DNA of 64,000 bases from Melieria omissa (lineage: Eukaryota; Arthropoda; Insecta; Diptera; Ulidiidae). Within the stretch, counting starts at the first letter, position 1; every line of letters starts with the position of its first letter. The stretch is from the NCBI GenBank assembly GCA_963971225.1, contig OZ020268.1, forward strand, positions 14,361,032-14,425,031, in the 5' to 3' direction. This document shows positions 39,190-52,681 of the stretch, piece by piece. The position numbers and the translations under genes are program-made. A model generated the notes under the pieces. The model was given only the letters and a program-made list of their open reading frames with translations. It was not told the origin of the DNA and made no database searches.

Positions 39190-39890
39190 TAGGAATGGGA
39201 ATCGTGGAGTACTGAGCACTTTCGTTGTTCCGAAATCCCGGAATATAAATTCTTCAATCCCGGGATTTTCTGTACTGGAAATACATGAAGTTTTGTAGTT
39301 AATTGAGTTCTATTTAAAATTTTGCTGACATAAATCTGTATGTTACAAATAACTAGAGACTGTCATCTAATCAGCTGAAGCAGATTGTTTTTCTAAACAA
39401 ACTTTACGTGAGAAAAGGATTTGTTACTCCGGGATTTGTTCAACTTGAAAGTGAAAGAATATCAAATTAAATAATTCAGCTAATAAAATACCGTATAAAC
39501 ATATATTCATACATATGCAGATAGAAGACACTTGCAGTTTTATACCGATTCCGAACGGCGAACATTGATTTAATTGACTTAACCGATTTCTTCTATTTGA
39601 ATTAGTTTCAAAACTTAAGTTTAGTGCTTTTAAGATAAAATCGATCAACGACAATTCGGTTTGATAAATATTCTGTGTGTATAAAAAAAATATTGACTAT
39701 TTCATAAAAAATTGAACCAAATTCGATCATATTTGCATACAATGTATAAAAGTTTTTTGTATTTTTAATGTATTAATATTTCTTTGAAATAAACGTTAAA
39801 AATATGTTAATAAACGTATTAACATTCATTGCTTCATTCAATCATGTAACTAAACGGGGATTGGAAAATGGCCAAAAATTAGCATCCCTA
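39190..39890. mobile_element. Possible degenerate hAT-like element (about 700 bp)
   Basis: The left TAGGAATGGGAATC and right (complement TAGGGATGCTAATT) resemble hAT termini. The flanks CCACACAG and GTTCACAG agree at only 5 of 8 positions. The interior is AT-rich, has a CCCGGAAT/ATCCCGGG-type inverted motif near 39235-39268, and has no ORF worth naming. It could be an old insertion or coincidence. Confidence 0.35.
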
Positions 39891-40537
39891 GTTCACAGTT
39901 TTGTAATCGTGTGTGTGTTGCTAGTTAGTGCATTTGTTTCCACCTGCTAACCAGCCACAGCGATTGTTTATATATGCCATGTGTATGTAGCACGTACAAA
40001 ATCCAAAACTGCTCGCCCAAACACTTACACAAACAACTACATATATGTAGCTATATTGACTTATATATTATTATGCTAATACATTTGTTGTAATCCAGTT
40101 TACACCTCCGTTTCTACACCGATTTCAAAAATGTTTTCACCAGTAGGGAGAGTAACTCTCACAGATGTGCAGAACCCCAAAAGATGTTTCATATGGTTCA
40201 GAAATATAGGCAAACGATGATAACACTCACCACTGCCAATTCCAATGATATTTGTTGGTTGCAAATTGCACTCGGTTTTCGCCTTTAATCGATTGAAGTT
40301 CTGCCCGGGGATTTTGATTAGCTTTTCGCTAGAATTCGTAAGTTTTAATTAAAGGATCTGCAATACTATTGTTCAGTATAACATAAAAGTTGTAGGACTT
40401 TACGGTACATGTAAAAAAAAATATCGTAAATCCCATTTTTCATTTGTTAGTCGTAGTCTGTTTCTTTCTTAGAATTATTTTTATAATTAAATATTCGTTT
40501 TTTTATTTGTATCAATTAATTGTAAACTAAGTTTTTA

Positions 40538-41289
40538 TCAGGTGTACAACTTTGCTTCCGCCGTTTTTTCCCAAAATTAAAAGCTTTATTGCGAAAAAGT
40601 GCTTACAGATGTATTATTCAAAGTATTGTCCGTCGCTAGCGACAACTTTCTCCCATCTTTCCGGCAATTTTCGGATCCCCGCTCGAAAAAAGGAGTCCTT
40701 TTTTTGACGCTATACATGAAGCAATCCATTTTTCCAATTCTTCGAAGGATTGAAAATGTTGATCTGCCAGGCCGTGTGCCATCGAACGGAATAGGTGGAA
40801 GTCAGAAGGGGCGACATCTGGGGAATACGGCGGGTGGGGCAAGACTTCCCATTTCAGCGTTTCCAGGTACTTTTAGACCACTTTTGCGACGTGAGGCCGA
40901 GCATTGTCGTGTTGGAGGATGACTCACCATTTTCACTCACCACGAAATCACCATTTTTAAAACGTTGAAACCACTCCCGACACGTTCTTTCACTCAGAGC
41001 AGCATCACCGTAAGTTTCTGAGAGCATTCGATGCGCTTCAGCTGCATTTTTTTTCGAATTATAACAGAAAAGTAAAACTTCCAGCAAATGGCGAGAATTG
41101 GGCACATAAACGGACATTTTCGAGCGTGAATAATACGAAAACAAGAACAACTGTCACTGAAACGGCGATGACAATTCGTTAGGCACTGTCCACACTCACT
41201 TTAAAGGCATTACCATCTATGTATTTCAACCAGCCTCAGCCGGTACAGCCACCTATCGGAAAACGGCGGAAGCAAAGTTGTACACCTGA
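40538..41289 (-). mobile_element. Mariner (DD34D), internally deleted, with perfect 30-bp inverted repeats
   Basis: Both ends read TCAGGTGTACAACTTTGCTT inward and match perfectly for 30 bp; TA flanks both sides (40536-40537 and 41290-41291). On the minus strand the transposase starts at 41117 (MSVYVPNSRHLLEVLLFCYN), keeps the N-terminal HTH to GDFVVSENGE, then jumps to HDNARPHVAK (Asp 2) and PPYSPDVAPSDFHLF (Asp 3, 34 residues later), ending WEKVVASDGQYFE. An AATAAA lies before the end. About 500 bp, including Asp 1, is missing from a family usually near 1.3 kb. Confidence 0.88.
40614..41117 (-). pseudogene. Deleted mariner transposase fragment (DD34D)
   Basis: The N-terminal ~75 residues are fused out of frame to the C-terminal third; another frameshift lies near 40700 in an A/T run. 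Motifs present: TCREWFQRFKNGDF, LQHDNARPHVAK, SPDVAPSDFHLF, RKLPERWEKVVASDG. The sequence resembles the mauritiana/cecropia side of the mariner family; the subfamily cannot be fixed by eye. Non-functional. Confidence 0.8.
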
Positions 41290-41290
41290 T

Positions 41291-41520
41291 ATATTATTTT
41301 ATTCTATTTTATTTTATTTTATTTAATTTTATTTTATTTTATTTTATTTTATTTTATTTTATTTTATTTTATTTTACTTTATTTTATTTTATTTTATTTT
41401 ATTTTATTTTATTTTATTTTATTTTATTTTATTTTATTTTATTTTATTTTATCTTATTTTATCTTATTTTATTTTATTTTATTTTATTTTATTTTATTTT
41501 ATTTTATTTTATTTTATTTT
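41291..41520. repeat. (ATTTT)n pentanucleotide array 2
   Basis: About 230 bp of TTTTA repeats with single-base variants (CTATT, CTTTATT, ATCTT). The mariner ending at 41289 abuts it directly; its TA duplication is the array's first TA. Confidence 0.95.
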
Positions 41521-42205
41521 TCCATTTACTTATCGGTGCCTGGAATCCTAAAAAAACTACTCGACGTTTAATTTCCACTTAATTCGCTTAACCCATATTT
41601 TTTTATATAAATAAAAACCAAAAAAATCGTTTTATATTTTTTTCTTCTTTCTATTCCTTCACTTCCTATTCTTTTTCTTCCCTTTTTGTTCCCGTATTGC
41701 ATTTATTTTTGTTTCTTCTTTTTCATTCTTTTTTTCTCATTTGCAAAATTTCAAAAATTAATCAAGTGCAAAGTAAAATGAATACAAAAGTCGCTGTTAG
41801 CAGACAAGTGTCGCTGTCGGCGACAAGTGAAGTAAATAAGCAAATAAACAAGTAAACAATAAATAAAACGAATAAACGATTAAATATGTGATTTGTTTGT
41901 ATGAGCAAATACATATTTACGCAACAACAACAACTATATAAATATGCAATCACAACCATAGCAAACTTTATAAGGCTTACGATGCATTTATAGTAATTCG
42001 TACCAACAACGAGTTTATTAATATTTAAATATGTTTAGCTTTCGATTGTAGTATGCAGAATAATTTGAAGCTGTTGTTGTTTTTGTGACAACAATTAATA
42101 CACTTACTTCCTTTGCAAGGTAACTAGAAGCCTGGGAAGTCTCTGAAAAAAGTGCTGGAATGTATTTGAAGCGGAAGTCATTGGACAATAGTCAACGAAG
42201 AGTCA

Positions 42206-42338
42206 TAGGCGCGGATCCAGAAAAATATTTCGGGGGGTTTTAAAATGTAATTCTTTAATATTTATAAAATTCTTTTTAATTTGTATGTAGTCGATCCAAA
42301 TATTTCGACCCCCAAAACACCCCCTGGATCCGCCACTG
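42206..42338. mobile_element. hAT-type MITE, copy 2 (133 bp) with 8-bp target duplication
   Basis: Same family and orientation as the element at 1830-1986: TAGGCGCGGATCCAG at the left and CTGGATCCGCCACTG at the right, flanked by perfect AAGAGTCA repeats at 42198-42205 and 42339-42346. It is shorter because the internal G runs are reduced (six Gs, and none at the second site) and a few bases are missing. It is non-coding and must depend on a transposase supplied elsewhere. Confidence 0.85.
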
Positions 42339-42346
42339 AAGAGTCA

Positions 42347-42888
42347 CATTGACTCTGCAAAGGACAAACATTAATTAAGACTCTTGTTGAGTCTTATAAG
42401 CCTCAGTTAAATTACTTATGCAATATGAGTAAATTCAGTGTACCAGTTTTCAAATTCCTTTAGCCTTTCATGTCTACATTTCATATCAAAAGCACAAACG
42501 TTAGCTCGAAGGCTTTCAACTTCTTCCTGAATCTTTCGTTTCAATCAACTTTCAATCAGCTTTATAGCAGAACCTACTTTTGGATCGCATATCTAAACCT
42601 TATAACGCAATTCGTATTTAGGTCCAGCAATAATCACATTAAGCAATTTTGCGTTCTCTGAATAATTAACAACTTGCAAAAACATTTCCAACATTTTCAA
42701 AAATGTCTCAGTTCGATTGCTCAAATGTTTCTTCAACCCTTTCGCCACTGCTGTGCAAGTGTGCGAATTTATTATTTTGACATTTGCATACATTTTTAAT
42801 TGCTGCCAACATGCGGCTAATCTGGTCGGTAAGCAAGCCGACAGTTGCTACGAAGGCTGATGACACAAATGGAGCTGCACAGCAGGGG

Positions 42889-42920
<32 letters not shown>

Positions 42921-45779
42921 GCCGGAAAATCAACACAAGACGCTGACGGCAATAAGTGTGCTGCAGACATGTGCAAGCGTTGCTTTTTCTTACTTCTTTG
43001 GCATTTTCGGCTGGCTGTCTGTGTCTGTGTCTGTCCATGTTTGCATTCACTTCAGAGACATTGCCGCCAAGTCAAACAAAAGTGAAAGGGCATTAAAAAG
43101 TTATAGCCACAAACCCACATACAAATGTATGTGCGGCTATGTGTGCGCACTGCAGATGCTTCAACTGAACATTGCAAGTTTTTGCCGCTTTCTGTTGCAC
43201 CAACAGCGTAGTTACAAATCGTTAAAGGTACAAGTTGCCTGCTGTCTGCTGCCGGCCGTACAATCTCGGCATAATTTGCAATTGTTCGCCACTTGGCAGC
43301 GAGCACTGTTGCTGGCCAAAACGCTACCAGCACATGAGTACATATTCCTATATGTATGAGCAACTTTCAACGCACATTGAAGTCTTTTGTGCTGGACGGC
43401 GTTTGTGGTTGTTGGAGTGGTGTCAGCTGTGTGCAGTCTGCAAGACGCAAAACGGCTTCATTAAAAATTATTAATGCCATTTAGCCGCATGCACACACAT
43501 TTTTATTCCAGTGTGTATGTTTGTGTGACGACGCATAATTTTTCGCGGCAATGGCGGCAAGTTGGCTCGCCGCTGCGGTCACTTAAATATTATTTGGCTC
43601 ACTTCCTGCGAGTCAGCAGGCAGCAATTGCTGGCTATTTGGCTTGCCACATTCATTACCCAATATGGCCAACGCACGCACACGAAAACTGTTCTTAAAGC
43701 TTTCATAACCTTTCGTTAGCGCAACATAAAATAAAAATAAAACTAAACAATATGTGTTTAGTACACATACAAAAACAACAACGACCCAAAACGTCTTTAC
43801 GAGTAGTGAGGCGCACAGTGTCGCGGAGTCAAGAAAAATGTGAGCAAAAATAGTCAACCTGCGTCAGTTGAAATTTTATGCTCTATTTGGTTGTCAAGTC
43901 AGCATAAACTCACTTTGGTATTGTCATAAAAAATTATTTATATTTATGTTTAGGATCATATTTTTCTCTATAAAAGATCACACACGAACCAATGTTTTTA
44001 CTACCTCCCTGCTTTATTGATTTTTATTTTATCGCCACTCACCACAAACCCAACCAACAGCATCAGCTCAGCTTTTGCTGCTTCCGCTGGCTGCTGTAGC
44101 ACTCAAAACTAAACGCTGCCACGCAACTCGCACCGAAGCGAGTTAGGCGAGCTTCTCTTGTTGCAATAATATTGGCTTAATGTCTTTGAATATTTGTTCT
44201 TTTCGTTTTGTGTTACTTTTTCTTCGGTTCTGCCATCGCGTATCTATTGAGAACATTTGAAGTGCATTATTACCGCTGGCTGAGCACATGGTGCGCCGCA
44301 CATAGCAGCACGCAACCCAAGTTGGACACAAATACACACGCACACACACACACACAGGAAACCAAACAGCCAGCCAGCGTTCAATTTCAAGGATTAAATT
44401 TAGTGGAAGTTTTTAATTTTTCAATTGTTTTCTACTTCTTTTTGTTATACTTCGCAAGATAACATTCTGCATTTGAGTTGAGATATGAATGTTGCTGCTG
44501 CTTCTTCTTCTACTTTTGTCTCTGCCTCTGCTGCATCTTCTTCTTGGTTTGCGTTTTATTTTTCGGTTGTATATTTGTGATTTTTGCAACAAACTACAAG
44601 TAAAACAAGTATGGGTATTTTTGACAGGAAGCAGCCAGCCAAACGCTACACTGAGCGGAACATTGAGCAGCGAAACAAGGGAAAAGTAAAGACATTTTTT
44701 AACTAGTGGCTGCGAGACAAGTTGATGATGAAAACCATTGTCTTAAAGTCATGAAGCAAAAATTTAAAAGTTGAATTATCAAACAACTAAAGTGTAGCGA
44801 ACGTAAAAGAAATTTTGATAAGTCGAATTCTTCTTGTCAACAACGTTTTTTAAAACTTTGTCGAGTATTGTAATAAGTATTTTTTTTGTTTCAGATTAGT
44901 CCTTTTTGGAAAATTTTTGTGGGCTAACAAAATTTCAATATCTAAAAGTTCTACCGTAATGTCGTATTTACCTCAAAATATCTGAAATTTAAAAATGTTT
45001 GTAATTTGCCTAATGCGACGCAACAGTGTACGACACACTGAGCGCCTCTTTAGAAGCCATAAATATTACATGTGATTTGAAAATGAAACGTTTGGGGCGC
45101 ACGATTGTACCCTGCACTGAAGAATTCGAGTATTTTGGCTCTGGTGCTTCGTTTGTTATGGTCTGAAGAAGCTGTGACCGTGGCCATTATAATCTAGTAA
45201 ATGCGGCCCTGTGAGAAGGTTTATTTGAGTTGAGTTGAGTTTATTGAGATTACACTGATCAACAGCAAAATGACATGAGACATGAGACATCAGTTCTAGG
45301 GCAATTAGGGATTTCCGCTGATTTCGGATCCGCAAACCGTTTTTAAAACTTAGTGTCCGTTTTCGCAAAAAATGGGCGTGTCACTTTTTCGGATTATCTT
45401 TCAAGTTTGGGATTGTAATTTCTAAACCAATAAACCGGTTGACATTATTTTCACCTTTTTGCATTAACAACACCGCACGGTTTCTTTTTCGATGCAATTT
45501 ATTTTTATAAGTTTTAAAAATCCGCGGCAATTGGACTTCAAAGTCGGAAAATATGGAATTTCATGGCGTTTTATTTAATGTTGAAAATCATGCACATTTT
45601 CCGTAAATCAAGTATAGAGTTATGTATAACAAGAAAGCGGGAACATCAAGCAATACAACACAGCCAAGTTTTTTTTTGGCGTAAGTCACATTCTCATCGA
45701 AATAATTGCAAAAATGTACCATAGTCATTTTCATCACTTTTCATACTTTTTCCTTAAAAAATTAAGGGCCTCAAAAGTC
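42347..45779. other. Non-coding spacer
   Basis: Holds the long (CA)n at 42890 and a second at 44338; a 191-aa ORF at 42784-43359 is built around the CA run and looks spurious. No gene supported. Confidence 0.5.
42890..42919. repeat. (CA)n microsatellite
   Basis: About 15 CA units, the longest dinucleotide run in the window. Shorter CA/GT runs lie at 101-118, 5365-5380, 8002-8018 (inside gene 1 intron 2), 16061-16078, 29722-29742, 33234-33251 and 44338-44357. Confidence 0.95.
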
Positions 45780-46310
45780 CATGAGTCAAATTATTAAAAA
45801 AGACTTGGGACTTGGGGCTTTCAAACGCCGTACCGAACATGTGTTGAATGCAGCTTTGAAAAAAAAAAAATAATGGAAAAGTGCAAACGTCTTTTGGTGA
45901 AGCACGCTGAGAACTTGCACAGAAAAATCTTGGTTACCGATGAAAAAATTTTTGACCGTACAGGAAAAATTTAACAAGCAAAATGTTAGGGTGTACGCAC
46001 GGTTATCTAAGGAAGCATGCTGATCTAAGGAAGCAACTGATTCCACGGGTCGAAAAGGGTCATCACCCAGCTTCAGTCATGGTTTGGTGGGGTGTCTCTT
46101 ACGATGGGGTCACTGACTTGTATTTCTGCGAACAAGGGGTCAAAACATCGGCCACAGTTTACCAAGAAACCGTTTTGAAAGCTGTCGTAAAATCACTTAA
46201 CCATTCTTTGTTCCAAAACTAGCCGTGGACTTTCCAGCAAGATTCTGCGCCGGCCCATAAAGCTAAAACGACTCAAACCTGGATCGAAAACAATTTAACA
46301 GTAACAAAAT
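45780..46310 (+). mobile_element. Tc1/mariner relic of maT (DD37D) type
   Basis: Translates in pieces to IIKKDLGLGAFKRRTEHVLN, KRLLVKHAENLHRKILVTDE (first Asp/Glu), KGHHPASVMVWWGVSYDGVT, KTSATVYQETVLKAVVK and FQQDSAPAHKAKTTQTW (second Asp), then loses similarity before the third Asp. The pattern matches maT-like transposases of insects. Several frameshifts and a stop after NHSLFQN break it. Inverted repeats were not identified. Confidence 0.7.
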
Positions 46311-49300
46311 GTGTTCTGTTTTTAATTAATACTCAAAACGTTTTTAACTTTTGTTTCTTTCTTTATTTGTTTAATTCTAATTTTGATTTCAGATTTCGAG
46401 AGCTCTGAAGAGTTAACGTCAGAAAACATTTTGGTTGGATTTTGAACTTTGTACGGAATTGAAGAATAGCTTAGATACGTTTGGATAAGACAAAAAAATA
46501 CATAAAAAATGTTTAAACTACCCTCATTTTTATATTGAAAGAAACCACACAAACTCGCACTGCTTTAATTACGCCTGAAACAAATGAATAAATTTGACAA
46601 ATGATGTTTCGCTAGTGTTGCTAGGAAAATTAAATACACAAGTACTACTATTTGACTTTGCTATACATGTGTTAGAATTTAAAAATAAAAACCTATGTGG
46701 TAGGAAAAAAATATTAAGCATTTGTCACCTACAGGTTGACAATTTCGCAGGAACTGAACAAATCTGGCAGTTAATGGATCCCTGAAACTATTGTGTGACG
46801 TAGTCTTAAGCCATAATAATAAAAATTTAATCATTTCTGTCTTTGTTGCCATTAAAATATATTTTAGTGATACATCAAATTGTAGCATATAAACAAGTCA
46901 CTTTCGACCCACCAGCTGTCACACTAAGTGGAATCTTTAACAAAAACTTTAAAGCCATTTAAATTTTAATATCTCCTGCATAAAGTTTATTTAAGATGCG
47001 ATACGTGTGTTATTTGCATGTCAAAGGCATTTGCTGCGCAGTGTAGCAACGCAAATACAGTTTGTTTATATTTTTCTTGGCAGAGCACACACACATATAC
47101 ACCCTCGTACGAACACCCACCCATAGACAATGCCGCACTGTGTGTGTGCGACGTGAGTGCGGAAAGAACATGTCAGCAATTTATTTTTTAATTAAAACTG
47201 TGCCCGACCAGCGCTCGCTTCATTTGCAAGTGCCGACCAACTGCCAGTTGCCGGGTGTCGGCTGCAAGCATCCACACAAATGTAACAACTATTCGTTTTG
47301 TGGATTAGTTGAAGAGTTTTAAAACTTTTGACACGTACACCTACAAGGTAAGCATTGCGGTGGATGCCGGTGTGCGACTTAAATCATCACAACTGGGCCA
47401 ACTGGGTTCAAGTTTAATTTCGTTTACATATACTCAGACTTATTTGTTTAGTCATTGAGCTGAGTTCAATTTAAAAATGGATTTTAGTTGGTAAGATTTA
47501 ATTTTATTTTTTTGGGATTAACTTATAAGAATATGAATTGCAGATTAAATATACGAATTTAAGTGAGACGTTGCAATATCTTTTCTAATAATTACTTGAG
47601 AACAGTCATCTTTGAATTGTATACAAACTCAAAAGGTTGTGGATTCAAGTTTCTATAAATTCAATATTAAATGTAGAAAACGTTTCTTTCGGGCCCCCCT
47701 TTCTTATACCAACCCAAAGTCAAAGTTATGGCACAGCTTCCTTCCAGTGCAACTGGAACCCAATTTGAATGATTGCGGATAGCTCTGGTTTGATTCTCCT
47801 TATGTGATCTCCTTAAGTGTCTCCTGTGTGTCATGTAAAATATAAATGTGTAGCACTCACAACTACAACTTTTCTTTACAGTTAGTTAAACCCGGAAGTG
47901 CTCGCAGCAACTGTTCATAAAATCTTATGTCACTTTGCCTACATTGAACATACAAATTAATTGCTGTTTACTTAGACAGTGATACAATTTGCCAGCAAAT
48001 GAATTCAGCTTGTGACAACAAGCAAACATCTTTATGTCTTAGCCCAGGCTCCAGGCCACGCCCACTCCTTCACGAAAAATGGCACACTTCAACATTGTGA
48101 CCTTTTCATTCATTGCCTCTGCGTCGGCCAGTCGCTATTCGACTCACATGGTGGACAATTTATGTAATTTCATGTATACAATCTCTTGCCCCAAGGACCA
48201 CACCGAGTCAGCAACACAATGTCTGCAATTTGTGCCGCAGAAGGCACAAAAGTTGTGTTCTACGTGGCGTATGAGCAACATTAATTGAATAACTTCACAG
48301 CCAGCCGCAGTCAGTTAATTTGTATGTCGTGTGTGCACTTCACGGCGCTCGCACACGTTCCGCCCACTACACTTCAATACGTTATTGTTGCAAAATATGT
48401 CAAACATTTAAAGTATCACCGCAAACCATACTTGAGGATACTTTGGGGGCGCGCGCCGCACCGCGACCGTTGGCGTCTCGGCTGGTTTGATGGCCGGCCG
48501 CAAGTCCACAACGAGAACTACTTAAGTCCAAATAAGACAGCGGCGACAGACTTACAAGCATTTCCTGCTTAGTTGTTGCTGTCCGTGATATTGTTGTTAT
48601 TGTTGTTGTGACCATTTTATGCTTTGTGTGCTGTTCGAAATTTTGCATGCAAATTCCCGAGCAAAATAAAAACTTCAGCATTTATGCAAAGTACTTGAAC
48701 AACAACAATACAAAAAACAATGACAACAAAGGATAGCACCATAAGAACACCAGCCATAACAACAACAACATTAGCCACCTGCCGGCGCGTTCGTCCAGCG
48801 GACAGATAGCACGTTCGTTCGCTTACTGTTTGTCGTCTGCCTGCCTGTCTGTCTGACTGTCTGTCTGTATTATTGCGTGTCTCATTGTTTTTTTGTTGCG
48901 TCTGCCTATTCAGCGGTTTTTGTTTAGTGTTTGTTGTGAGTTTGAGTTCGCGCCTCGTTTGTGCCGCTACAACAATGTAAAGTCTTAAAGACACCGCGCC
49001 ACGGCAACTGGTGCAAACACTATGCACACAGCTCCACGCCGCACTTCTCCTACACTTCTACCACCCACCTTAAGTCGCCACGATCTGACTTAAGTTGGCG
49101 CAATGCTCCGACTGCGCCAACTCGTTCGTCCCTGATTTATTCGTGCGAGAATTTAATATTTTAAATAATTTTGCAGCTGCTTGCGCCACAGTTAAGACGG
49201 AGGAGCGCGAGCCACATGCTGAGTCCTGGACGTGCTGCCGATGAAGGACGGATGCTGAGGCTTTCACCTACTTTGCAAAGTATAAAATGTTGTTTGTATA

Positions 49301-49832
49301 AAAACCACAAGAAAATACCGTAGTAACAACAAAAATAAAGTTATAACGGCAATTATAGTCAAAAGTTTTGATGATGCTTCGTTGGGAATGCGGCAGTGTG
49401 CAGTGTGGCTGTGTGGAGACCGAAGGCATATAGTGAACAAAATCATGGACCGCAGTGGTTGCTATGAACTCGCCTGGGCTGAGGAACCGTATTATAAATT
49501 AAAATAAAATTAAATAAAATTTAAAAAGTTTTCGAAAGTGGAAAATTTATTTACTCAAAACAACACATTTTAATATTTTTATTTCAGATTCTCTGGAGGC
49601 AACTATAGATTTTACCCTTAAAAACAAAATGCATTGATAAGTCATTCTTGTACTAGAAATGTTGTTAAAGAGCCTACGTGCACTTCCTGATGGTATCAAA
49701 AGATAGCAAATATCCAACAAATATCCAAATCGTTAAAATTTCGTTTACTATTTCAAGTCCATTGAATTTTCTTATTCAAACTATGTCCTTTTCCTTATTT
49801 TTCTGATGTTCTGTCAGCACAATTGCCGCGTA
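46311..49832. other. Non-coding spacer
   Basis: AT-rich, with CAA-rich text (48700-48770) and a CTGT run (48840-48870). ORFs are short and repeat-biased. Confidence 0.5.
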
Positions 49833-49840
49833 TTATGAAT

Positions 49841-50451
49841 CAGTGTTGCCAGATCAGGAGATTTCCTCCTAGATTTAGGAGATTCTTGGCCATTTAGGAG
49901 AATTTTTAGGAGGAAGAATTGTTTAGGAGAAAGTTTAAGAGATTTATATTCTATGTTAAGGGATTTTTCGGATCCTTAGTGGATTTTTTGGAAATTTTTG
50001 GATAACGAAGTATATATAACGAAGTAAGTATACATATATATTGGGAACACTGGCAACAACACATATTTTGGACAACTATTTTAATAGTCAAAACCCCATA
50101 TTGTGTTACAAATTTGTAAGTTTACAAAATGTAAGCTCGTTCTATCTCGTTCTCACTTATCGCTGTCATAATGAAATTGCGCCAAAAATTTCACTTTTTA
50201 TATAATTCATATGTTATATGTTTTGTGCTTGTGAAGTTGTTGTTGTTAAGCTGAAGATGAATAAAAAAAGCCTGCATTAAAAAAGAAATTATATGCATAT
50301 AGATAATTTTTTTTATTTTTTTATGGGAAGTTTTTTCGTTTAGAATGACACAAATTATAAAACAATTTTGGGAGATTTTTTAACTTTTTGGAGGAAATTA
50401 CGGTTTGTTTAAGATTTAGGAGAAAGTCTTTTCAGGTATCTGGCAACACTG
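49841..50451. mobile_element. hAT-type non-autonomous element (611 bp)
   Basis: Begins CAGTGTTGCCAGAT and ends with its exact complement ATCTGGCAACACTG. Perfect 8-bp direct repeats TTATGAAT sit at 49833-49840 and 50452-50459. The ends also carry several inverted and direct copies of an AGGAGA/TCTCCT motif, and a degenerate CACTGGCAAC lies inside at about 50047. No coding sequence is seen, so it is a MITE-like hAT derivative. Confidence 0.85.
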
Positions 50452-50459
50452 TTATGAAT

Positions 50460-52681
50460 GCCGCCAGTATATTACTAACTATTGGTAAAGTATTTGAGTT
50501 TTACAATATTTATGAATCTTTATAATAGCCCCGAATATGCCAGATAGAGTATACAACAAAGACTCCAAAATCCAAACATTTGATTGTCTTCATAATTTTC
50601 TGATACCCAAAACAAATTAAAATATTCAATTTAAAAGTACCAAGTATAGAAATTTGACAATTTCCAAAAGATTAAAATTCATAGCAAATGTAAAGCTTTT
50701 CAAATTCTTCAAACTTTTCCAAAACCAATCACAAATTCTCACATCTTCACTCAAATATTGCGACGTGCTATTGTTTTTCGTTAATTTCGCTACTCGCTAC
50801 CAGCAAAAACAAACGGTTTCCGTCGTGTTTTTGTTACTTGTATTCTTGTAGTTGTTGTTGGCGCTCTCGTTATTGCCGCTCGCGCCGTAAATGTGTTTTC
50901 GTTCATTGTTTGCTTTTTGTCTTTTGGATTGTCAAAGGCTTTAAGTGGACAATTTCCGTTGTCCCATTGCTGATTCTCTCATTCTATTTGCTTCAAGCAT
51001 TTGTGTTATTGTTCCCATTGTTGTTGCTCCCAATGTTCGGGTGATTGGTGGTGAACAAGGTTGTTGGTGTTGTGAGGCGGTGGTGATGCTAGGCGCGAAA
51101 TCGCGTTCTAGGCAGCGACACGCGACGACGACTACGGCAATGATGACATTTTTAAGTGGGACGCCGGCGGAATGGGACAAAGTGAATGCGGAAACTTTGC
51201 CGAGAGCAAACAAATTATTTACAAATGAATCCGAAATGAAACTAATTGACTTGGAAATTCTTTGCGCTGTATTAAACAGAATGCGACACTAACCAACAAA
51301 AACAATAACAACACCGAGAGCAACGCAAAAGTGGGTTGGAGCACGTTGCTACGAGAGGCAAAAGCTTTTAATAATTTTTCAAGTTTCCACCCGAGGGAAG
51401 ACCAAAAGGGATTTTCGGCCATAAGAAAATGTCAATCAATGCGCTCATTATCCGCAATCACAGCAACACAAACAGCAAACACTGTACTAACATACTTATG
51501 GATGTGTGCGTAGTGCCAGCGAGACAAGAAAATTGCTGTTGTTGTTCTTGTTGCTGTGAATGAAAGCACAGGAATTCAATTAAACGAAATTTCATTACAT
51601 CAACTCACTTGACTACACATCTTCAAACATATGAAGATGTTGTTTTTTTTTTGTTTGCTAAAGCGGAGTGAGAAACGGAAGCGCACCGCACAAGTGTATC
51701 GCCGCATTTTTATGCCCCAACTGCGATTTTGCTGCTGCCATTTAAAATTAAACTTGCTTGCGCCGTAATAAAAAACCAACAACAATGCCAACGTCAACAA
51801 TAACTGGCAACAGCAATGCCGGAATGCGTCGAGGAAGGGGACAGCTTGGGGGTTGGTTAAGGCGCTCTCGTCTCGTTGCTGAAGCGGCAACACGCCACTT
51901 GATGGCTTGTCAATTTCATCACTCGGATTGAAATCATAAATACGCACACTTGTGCGTATCCCCGAGTGAGCGCGCGCACATTCACACGCACATAGTTACC
52001 GCTGAAATGTTGCTGCATGCCGCCATGTAATGAACGGCGCTGCGACGAGGCACAAACAAGGTCGCCGAGGGACAGGTCGTGCACGAAATGTGCGACTGGC
52101 GCATGGAACGGGCGTTGGAGGGTGGAAGGGAGGGTGGAAGGGAGTGTGCAATGAGCGGAAGATGCTCGCGAAAGACGCCGTCGCTCAGAAATCAAGCAAT
52201 ATTGCTGGCTTTTAATAGTAGCAACAATGGTGGCGCCGGTATGAAGTAAAGCCGGAAGTAAAGCAGGAGGAAAGTAAACTTTGTTAGTGTTGTTATTGGC
52301 GCGCACACGCAGCGGCCAGGAATAAAAGGGAATTTTATATTTTTTTGGATCAAGTGCAATCAAATTAAAAAGGTAGCAATGTCACATAGAATTTCGATGG
52401 CACACACACACACACGCACACATAGATTACACATGTATGTGATGTGCCATGTTGCGTTCTGCGTCTTGAGTGGCCATATCTGTGAAGTATGTACTTGCTG
52501 GCATCCTTAAAACCAACGAATTTATGGGCAATGTTTTCAGATTTAAGGACACTCGCACATGGCATGAAGCAATAACTGTATTTATATACATACAAACGCA
52601 GACATATATATATTTGTTGTTTTATATGTGTGTGCTTATGCACAGATGAAGATAAAGTAAGAACATTTGTGTCATTCGATG
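50460..52681. other. Non-coding spacer
   Basis: Contains TTG/CAA-rich stretches and the G-rich repeat (52117). Overlapping ORFs on both strands at 50940-51290 and 51857-52363 have no recognised features and no splice-supported extension. Confidence 0.45.
52117..52144 (+). repeat. G-rich 12-bp repeat, potential G-quadruplex
   Basis: GGAGGGTGGAAG occurs just over twice in tandem, giving four GGG tracts within 28 bases. Sits in spacer with no assigned gene. Confidence 0.7.

Noticed and set aside
42784..43359. 191-aa plus-strand ORF
   Set aside because: Built across a (CA)n run (THTHTH); no protein-like features.
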